From: CAVRIA01 sp963721115
Lineage (GTDB): Bacteria > Desulfobacterota > Binatia > HRBIN30 > CADEER01
Assembly (NCBI GenBank): GCA_963721115.1
Contig: CAVRIA010000006.1
Span: forward strand, 434,001-498,000
Direction of reading: 5' to 3'
DNA: 64,000 bases
Both the position numbers and the translations under genes were made by a program. Below the pieces are notes generated by a model that worked only from the letters and a program-made list of their open reading frames with translations, was not told the origin of the DNA and made no database searches. Each line of letters starts with the position of its first letter. Positions within the stretch are counted from its first letter, which is position 1. This document shows positions 58,302 through 64,000 of this stretch, one piece after another.

Positions 58302-59504
58302 ATGGGCGGACCGTTGGAGGGAGTACGAGTCATCGATCTCGGTTTCTGGGTCGCCGGGCCGGCGGCGGCGGGGATCCTGGCGGACTGGGGCGCCGAGGTC
58401 GTCAAGATCGAGCCGCCGGACGGCGATCCCTTTCGCGGCGTGTACATGGTCGCGGGCGGCGTCGAGGTCCCGATCAACCCCGCCTTCGAGCTCGACAACC
58501 GCGGCAAGCGCAGCATCGCGCTGAATCTGCTCAGCGAGGAGGGACGGGCAATCGCCCTGCGGCTGGTCGAACGCGCCGACGTGCTGGTCTCCAACCTGCG
58601 GTTGAGCGCGCTGGAGCGGATCGGCCTCGACTACGAGAGCGCCAGGGCAGTCAATCCGCGGCTGGTGTACTGCAGCGTCAGCGGTTACGGCCCCGTCGGC
58701 CCCGATCGCGACCGCGCGGCCTACGACATCGGCGCCTTCTGGGCGCGGGCCGGCATCGCGGCTTCCCTGACCCCGCCGGGAGCCGAGCCGCCGCAGCAGC
58801 GCGGCGGCATGGGCGACCACACCACCGCCCTGTCGGCGGCCGGGGCGGTCTGCGCCGCGCTCCTGGCCCGGCAGCGCACGGGGGAGGGGCAGTTCGTCTC
58901 CACCTCGCTGCTGCGCACCGGGGTGTACGTTCTCGGATGGGACGTCAACACGCGCCTGCGCTTCGGGCGCCTCGAGGCCCCCTACGCGCGGCACGGCGTG
59001 CCGAACCCACTCGTCAACTGCTACCGCAGTCGGGACGGGCGCTGGTTCTGGCTTCTCGGCCTGCAGGGCGACCGCCACTGGCCGGACCTGCTACGCGCCA
59101 TCGAGCGGCCGGACCTGCTGACCGACGAGCGCTTCCGAGACATCCGCGTCCGGCGGCGGAACAACGCGGCCTGTGTCGAGGAGCTGGACGCCGTCTTTGG
59201 CAGCCGCCCCATGGCTCACTGGGAGAAGGCGCTCGACGCGGCCGGCATGTGGTGGGCGCCGGTGCAGACGGTCGCGGAGGTGCTCGACGACCCCCAGGCT
59301 CGCGCGGCGGGCGCCTTCGTTCTCACCCCGGTCTCCGAGGGGGAGGCGGAGATGGTGGCCAGTCCGGTCGACTTCGGCTCCACTCCCGCCCGGCCCGCCG
59401 GCATGTCCCCCGAGTTCGGCCAGCACACCGAGGAGATCCTCCTCGAGCTCGGCTACGGCTGGGAGGAGATCGCCGCTCTCGGCGGGAAGGGGGTGATCGG
59501 GTGA
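58302..59504 (+). CDS. Family III CoA-transferase
   Basis: ATG 58302 follows GAGAGAGGAAGATCCC. The 400-residue protein has GPLEGVRVIDLGFWVAGPAAAGILADWGAEVVKIEPPDGD, DNRGKRSIALNLLSEEGRAIALRLVERADV, RIGLDYESARAVNPRLVYCSVSGYG and MGDHTTALSAAGAVCAALLARQRTGEGQ, the Asp in MGDHTT being the family catalytic residue. It transfers CoA between carboxylic acids, or may isomerise. Unlike the copy at 26980, it carries the full canonical motif set. Confidence 0.92.
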   Translation: MGGPLEGVRVIDLGFWVAGPAAAGILADWGAEVVKIEPPDGDPFRGVYMVAGGVEVPINPAFELDNRGKRSIALNLLSEEGRAIALRLVERADVLVSNLRLSALERIGLDYESARAVNPRLVYCSVSGYGPVGPDRDRAAYDIGAFWARAGIAASLTPPGAEPPQQRGGMGDHTTALSAAGAVCAALLARQRTGEGQFVSTSLLRTGVYVLGWDVNTRLRFGRLEAPYARHGVPNPLVNCYRSRDGRWFWLLGLQGDRHWPDLLRAIERPDLLTDERFRDIRVRRRNNAACVEELDAVFGSRPMAHWEKALDAAGMWWAPVQTVAEVLDDPQARAAGAFVLTPVSEGEAEMVASPVDFGSTPARPAGMSPEFGQHTEEILLELGYGWEEIAALGGKGVIG

Positions 59505-59541
59505 CCCGGGGAGCCTGCGTCGATGGCGTGAGTTGCCCGAA

Positions 59542-60467
59542 TCAGCTCCTGACGTGCTCGTAGGAGCCCGGCGGGACCAAGGTGGCGAAGTGCCCCGGTT
59601 GGACGAGGCCGGCGAGAATCTCCGCGCTGTCGGCGATGCGCGGTCCGGGGCGATTGAAGTAAGCGTTGCCGTCGACGCTGTACACGCGCCGGTTGCGCAC
59701 GGCCGGCAGCGCGCGCCATTCGGGCCGCGCGGTCAGTGACGGGATCTCGCGCCGCGTCTGCTCGAGGCGAAAGCCGCACGGCATCAGCACGATCACCTCG
59801 GGCCCATAGGCCACCAGCTCCTCCCAGGTGATCGTCCGACTGTGCTCTCCCGCGGCGGCGAGCTCGCCGCTGCCGCCCGCCAGCTCGATCAGCTCGGGGA
59901 CCCAGTTCCCGGCCGTCATCAGCGGGTCGATCCACTCGATGCACGCCACCCGTGGGCGGCTGCGAACGTGCCGCGCTGCGCGCCGGATGTGCTCGAGCCG
60001 CGCCCGCGTCCGCTCGACCAGCTCGGCGCCTCGCTCGGTCGCGGCCGGCGGCCGCGCCGACGCGCCGAAAGTCCTCGCAGATGTCGTCCAGGTTGCCCGG
60101 CCGCAGGGATACGATCTCCACCGCATCCCCGAGCAGGCGACGGGTCGCCTCGCGCACCTCGGCAAACGAGACGGCACAGACCTCGCACTGGTCCTGCGTC
60201 ACGATCAGATCCGGCCGCGCCTCGCACAGCTCGCGCTCGCGAATGCGGTACACGCTCAGCCCGTCGCGCGCGAGGCGGCGTACCGATCCGTCGATCTCGG
60301 CCGACGGGGCGCCCGGGTCGATTACGGGCTCGGTGAGAACCGTCCGACCGAGGATCTCGGGTGGATGATCGCACTCGTGCGAGACGCCGACGATCTCGAT
60401 CGCCGAGCCCGAGGGCGCAGACGATCTCGGTGGCGCTGGGCAACAGAGTGGCGATGCGTTCGGCCAT
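59542..60467 (-). CDS. BtuF-like cobalamin/heme-type binding protein without signal peptide (two frameshifts)
   Basis: From ATG 60467: MAERIATLLPSATEIVCALG, the ABC-type SBP fold start seen in cobalamin-binding proteins. Indels near 60414 and 60048 break the frame. Restored it reads SAIEIVGVSHECDHPPEIL, LIVTQDQCEVCAVSF, VACIEWIDPLMTAGNWVPELI and EELVAYGPEVIVLMPCGF, ending EHVRS at 59542, about 308 residues. These features match BtuF-type proteins used with cobalamin, here cytoplasmic or secreted by an unseen route because no signal peptide is present. Adjacent to the zinc-ribbon gene. Confidence 0.72.
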
Positions 60468-60498
60468 GACGCCGGTCCCCGCGCTACGGCCACGGCGT

Positions 60499-60744
60499 TC
60501 AACGCCGGGTGCGGACGGGCGGCAGCGGCACCGCCCCGCGCAGCCGCGCCGGCGACGATGCAGGCGGCGGTCGCTCGATCTTGTCTCCGGCGATGCTGCC
60601 GCATCGGGTACAGACGTAGTCGAACTTCTCGCCCTCGGGCAGCACCAGCAGCAGCCGCTTGCGCACCGGCGTCGCCTCACGGCACTTCGGGCAGAAGAGC
60701 AGCGACGCCTCCATCTGGTCGAAACTGTCGGGATGTCTGGCCAT
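60499..60744 (-). CDS. Small zinc-ribbon protein
   Basis: ATG 60744 (MARHPDSFDQMEAS) is preferred to TTG 60759. The 81-residue product has two CxxC pairs, FCPKCREATPV and YVCTRCGSIAG, with a hydrophobic strand (LLLVLPEGEKF) between, a classic zinc-ribbon. The C-terminal tail is Pro/Arg-rich. Function unknown. Confidence 0.65.
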   Translation of the reverse strand: MARHPDSFDQMEASLLFCPKCREATPVRKRLLLVLPEGEKFDYVCTRCGSIAGDKIERPPPASSPARLRGAVPLPPVRTRR

Positions 60745-60912
60745 GGGGTTCGACGGCAAGGATTAGGGAAAGCGTCCGCCCGGTCAAGAAGGGAAGAGAT
60801 CGGGAGGGCGCGCTGCCCCTGGGCCCGCCGCAGGAATCGTTTTGCGGCAAACGCGGCTCACCGATCCTCCGAATTGTCTTCCCTTCCCTCTGCTCATATA
60901 AGGAAGCGTCCC

Positions 60913-62238
<1,326 letters not shown>

Positions 62239-62333
62239 TCGGGGTCCGCCCCGCCGGTGCCCCGCTCGCGACCGCGCTTCCGCTGGCCGCCTCGCATCGT
62301 CGTCGTGTACAAGGACTCCGGAGGCGCGTCGTC

Positions 62334-62795
62334 ATGCGGACAGTCGCGATGGAACCCATCCTCGAAACCGAGCCGAGCGCCGAGGACGTCCGCTTCCTCG
62401 AGGATCGGCTGTACGACTTCAACTGCGCTGCGACTGGAATCACGGACGGGCAGTGGCTGGCTTTCTTCCTGCGCGATGCGGGGGGTGAAATCGCCGCCGG
62501 CCTGCACGGCACGACCTGGGGAGGGTGCTGCAAGGTGAGACTGGTGTGGGTGCGCGAGGACCTGCGCGGACGGGGCCTCGGCAGTAGCCTTCTGCTGGCC
62601 GCGGAAGCGGAGGCGCTGCGCCGGCGGTGCACGCAGATCGTTCTGTCGACGCACAGCTTCCAGGCGCCGGCTTTCTACCGCAAGCTCGGCTTCGAAGTGA
62701 TCGGCACGCTGGACGATTACCCGAGCGGCTACAGCCAGGTCCTGTTGCGCAAGAAGCTGGCTCGAAGGGCGGACTGGCCGAGCCGCGACGGCTGA
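62334..62795 (+). CDS. GNAT-family N-acetyltransferase
   Basis: ATG 62334 (or in-frame ATG 62349) starts a 153-residue protein. The acetyl-CoA loop is VWVREDLRGRGLGSSLLLAAEAEA (V/I-x-x-x-RGxGxG type) at about residues 70-93, followed by VLSTHSFQAPAFYRKLGFEVIG. It acetylates an amine of unknown substrate. Confidence 0.82.
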   Translation: MRTVAMEPILETEPSAEDVRFLEDRLYDFNCAATGITDGQWLAFFLRDAGGEIAAGLHGTTWGGCCKVRLVWVREDLRGRGLGSSLLLAAEAEALRRRCTQIVLSTHSFQAPAFYRKLGFEVIGTLDDYPSGYSQVLLRKKLARRADWPSRDG

Positions 62796-62813
62796 AGGAC
62801 GGGTTCGCCGGCC

Positions 62814-63905
62814 TCAGGCCTCGGTTGCGGAAGGAGCTTCCCCGGCAACGGACGGGCGGCGCCGCCGCCGTCGCGAGCGCCGCTTCCCCGCGCTGCCCGG
62901 GGCCGGCGCCGCCGTCTCTACCGTGTCGCCGGTGCCACCCGGCGCCTCGCGCACCTCGCCGTCGTGCGGCGGAGCGACGAGGCGGACGGTGCCGTGCGGG
63001 CTGACCTCGATGTCCTTGAGCTTGCGAAGCCGGGTGACCAGGCGCGCCGAACCCGGCGGCCGCGCGAAGCCCCTCGCCTTGAGGGCGTTCTCGAGAACGT
63101 CGAGGTTGACCCAGTGGGCCGGATTGCCGCCGCTCAGGTCGGTCAGGATGGCGACGATCTGTTCGTAGGGTGCCCCATGCGGCTCCTCGACCGGCGGCGA
63201 GGACCGCGGGGCGGCACTCTGGCTGACCGGTGCCGGCCGCGCGGTGGACCTCTTGCCGCGCCGCCGGCGCTTGCCGCCGCGCTCGGCGGGCTCCGCCGCC
63301 GGTGCGTGGTGGGCGTGGCTGCCGGTTCGGCACGAGATGCGCCGGAACACCACACCGCGCCGCGCCGCGGCGTCGCCGACCGCGTCGAAGGCACGGTCGT
63401 CGGACAGGATGTCGAGGCGATCGCCGGCGGTCGACGTGCCCAGCCACATTCCCGCCGCGACCGCGATCCAGAGGTCGCTCCAGTCCCGCACGCCCAGTGC
63501 CGGGGCGCTGTGCACCAGATGGGCCCCCAACTCGGCCAGCCTGCGGCCGACCCGCTGTCCGACCACGCGCCAGTTTCCGACCGCGGTCACCTCGGCGGGC
63601 TCGGCGGTCCGATCGACGGCAAGCGACTCGAGGGCACTCAGCAGACTGTCTTCGCTGCTGGTGTTCTCGACGTCGATGAAGATCGCTCGCCGGGGCGCGT
63701 GCGGTGCCACGGCCGCCGTCGCGGGCGCCGCCGCGCGGGTCGATTTCGTCTTTCGGGCCGGGACGCGAGCCGCCGGCGCCTTGCGGGGCGCGGTCTTCTT
63801 CGGCGCCGCCGGCTTCTTGGTCCTGGTGCTCTTGGCGGCCGTTCGCTTGGCGGTCACGGCGGACTTCTTCGTGGTGGACTTCGAGGGGGTACCTTTCGTG
63901 GCCAT
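62814..63905 (-). CDS. NYN-domain RNase-like protein with LOTUS/OST-HTH domain and basic tail
   Basis: ATG 63905 starts a 363-residue protein. Residues 1-72 are Lys/Ala/Pro-rich with KKPAAPKK-type motifs, like histone H1 tails. The NYN/PIN-like domain is at about 73-195 (AIFIDVENTSSEDSLL, SDLWIAVAAGMWLG, RLDILSDDRAFDAVGDAA), with the acidic residues of the metal site. After a basic linker a LOTUS/OST-HTH-like domain (APYEQIVAILTDL...VNLDVLENALKARGFARPPG...RLRKLKDIEV) occupies about 240-310, and a basic tail ends the protein. An RNA-binding/cleaving role is inferred. Confidence 0.78.
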   Translation of the reverse strand: MATKGTPSKSTTKKSAVTAKRTAAKSTRTKKPAAPKKTAPRKAPAARVPARKTKSTRAAAPATAAVAPHAPRRAIFIDVENTSSEDSLLSALESLAVDRTAEPAEVTAVGNWRVVGQRVGRRLAELGAHLVHSAPALGVRDWSDLWIAVAAGMWLGTSTAGDRLDILSDDRAFDAVGDAAARRGVVFRRISCRTGSHAHHAPAAEPAERGGKRRRRGKRSTARPAPVSQSAAPRSSPPVEEPHGAPYEQIVAILTDLSGGNPAHWVNLDVLENALKARGFARPPGSARLVTRLRKLKDIEVSPHGTVRLVAPPHDGEVREAPGGTGDTVETAAPAPGSAGKRRSRRRRRRPSVAGEAPSATEA

Positions 63906-63931
63906 GCCCTGTTGTATGGCGCGGATTCGAA

Positions 63932-63964
63932 GCGGAGTCGAACGGTCGCACCGTTCGACTCCGC
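63932..63964. terminator. Perfect 15-bp hairpin upstream of the NYN gene
   Basis: GCGGAGTCGAACGGT and ACCGTTCGACTCCGC flank a 3-base loop (CGC). It lies 27 bp upstream of the start of the minus-strand NYN gene, so it is either a terminator of a gene outside the window or a 5' regulatory structure. No U-tract is visible. Confidence 0.5.
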
Positions 63965-64000
63965 GCCCCGCCCTTCCATCGGGCCGGCGGCCACCCGATG

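Overview
The window is very GC-rich, gene-dense bacterial DNA. Its gene content is a heme A synthase, acyl-CoA dehydrogenases, family III CoA-transferases, an F420/LLM-type oxidoreductase, metal-dependent amidohydrolases, large multiheme c-type cytochromes, secreted proteins with Thr/Ala/Pro linkers and dockerin-like or DUF4215-like Cys motifs, and many short dispersed repeats. This fits an uncultured soil or sediment lineage near the old Deltaproteobacteria (Desulfobacterota-like; the Binatia/Binatota would fit well). That placement is inferred from gene content only; there is no rRNA, and I found no tRNA.

Layout. 1-14.9 kb is a catabolic region: partial ctaA, two N-acyl-D-amino-acid-deacylase-type amidohydrolases, a pair of acyl-CoA dehydrogenases, an LLM oxidoreductase, a truncated aldehyde dehydrogenase, a secreted copper-monooxygenase-like protein, and a three-gene operon (Cys-less thiolase/aldolase, DUF35 protein, acyl-CoA-dehydrogenase-type flavoprotein) resembling steroid side-chain aldolase systems. 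15-20 kb holds a sulfotransferase, a HerA-like ATPase, a GIY-YIG protein and mutY among dispersed repeats. 20-33 kb holds an amidohydrolase, two NIPSNAP-like proteins, a nucleotide-translocase-like carrier with a small secreted partner, a metallophosphoesterase lipoprotein, a CoA-transferase, a Cys-rich secreted protein, a CbiX-type chelatase, a quinone reductase and a DAO-family oxidase. 33-41.6 kb is a minus-strand cluster of two paralogous multiheme cytochromes (8 and 7 CXXCH motifs) around a parvulin-type peptidyl-prolyl isomerase, plus a lipoprotein. 41.9-47.3 kb has a PstS-like binding protein and a porin, divergent from a histidine kinase/NtrC-type regulator pair. The regulator gene is followed by palindromic enhancer-like sites, a -24/-12 promoter and a small membrane ORF. 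47-52 kb is a MaoC/PaaK-like/PaaK-like operon and another amidohydrolase, each behind a palindromic operator. 52-64 kb has a GT39-type membrane glycosyltransferase, a large secreted DUF4215/DUF3494-like protein, a second CoA-transferase, a BtuF-like protein, a zinc-ribbon protein, miaB, a GNAT enzyme and a NYN/LOTUS RNase-like protein.

Two global features matter to any reader. First, about fifteen otherwise convincing genes are interrupted by one or more single-base indels, mostly in short G/C runs; this looks like consensus error more than decay, so coordinates given here span the whole reconstructed gene. Second, intergenic gaps carry several dispersed repeat families: MITE-like elements ending in CTGTCGATTTTCTC, and hairpins whose arms are short-period tandem repeats, usually placed directly after stop codons.
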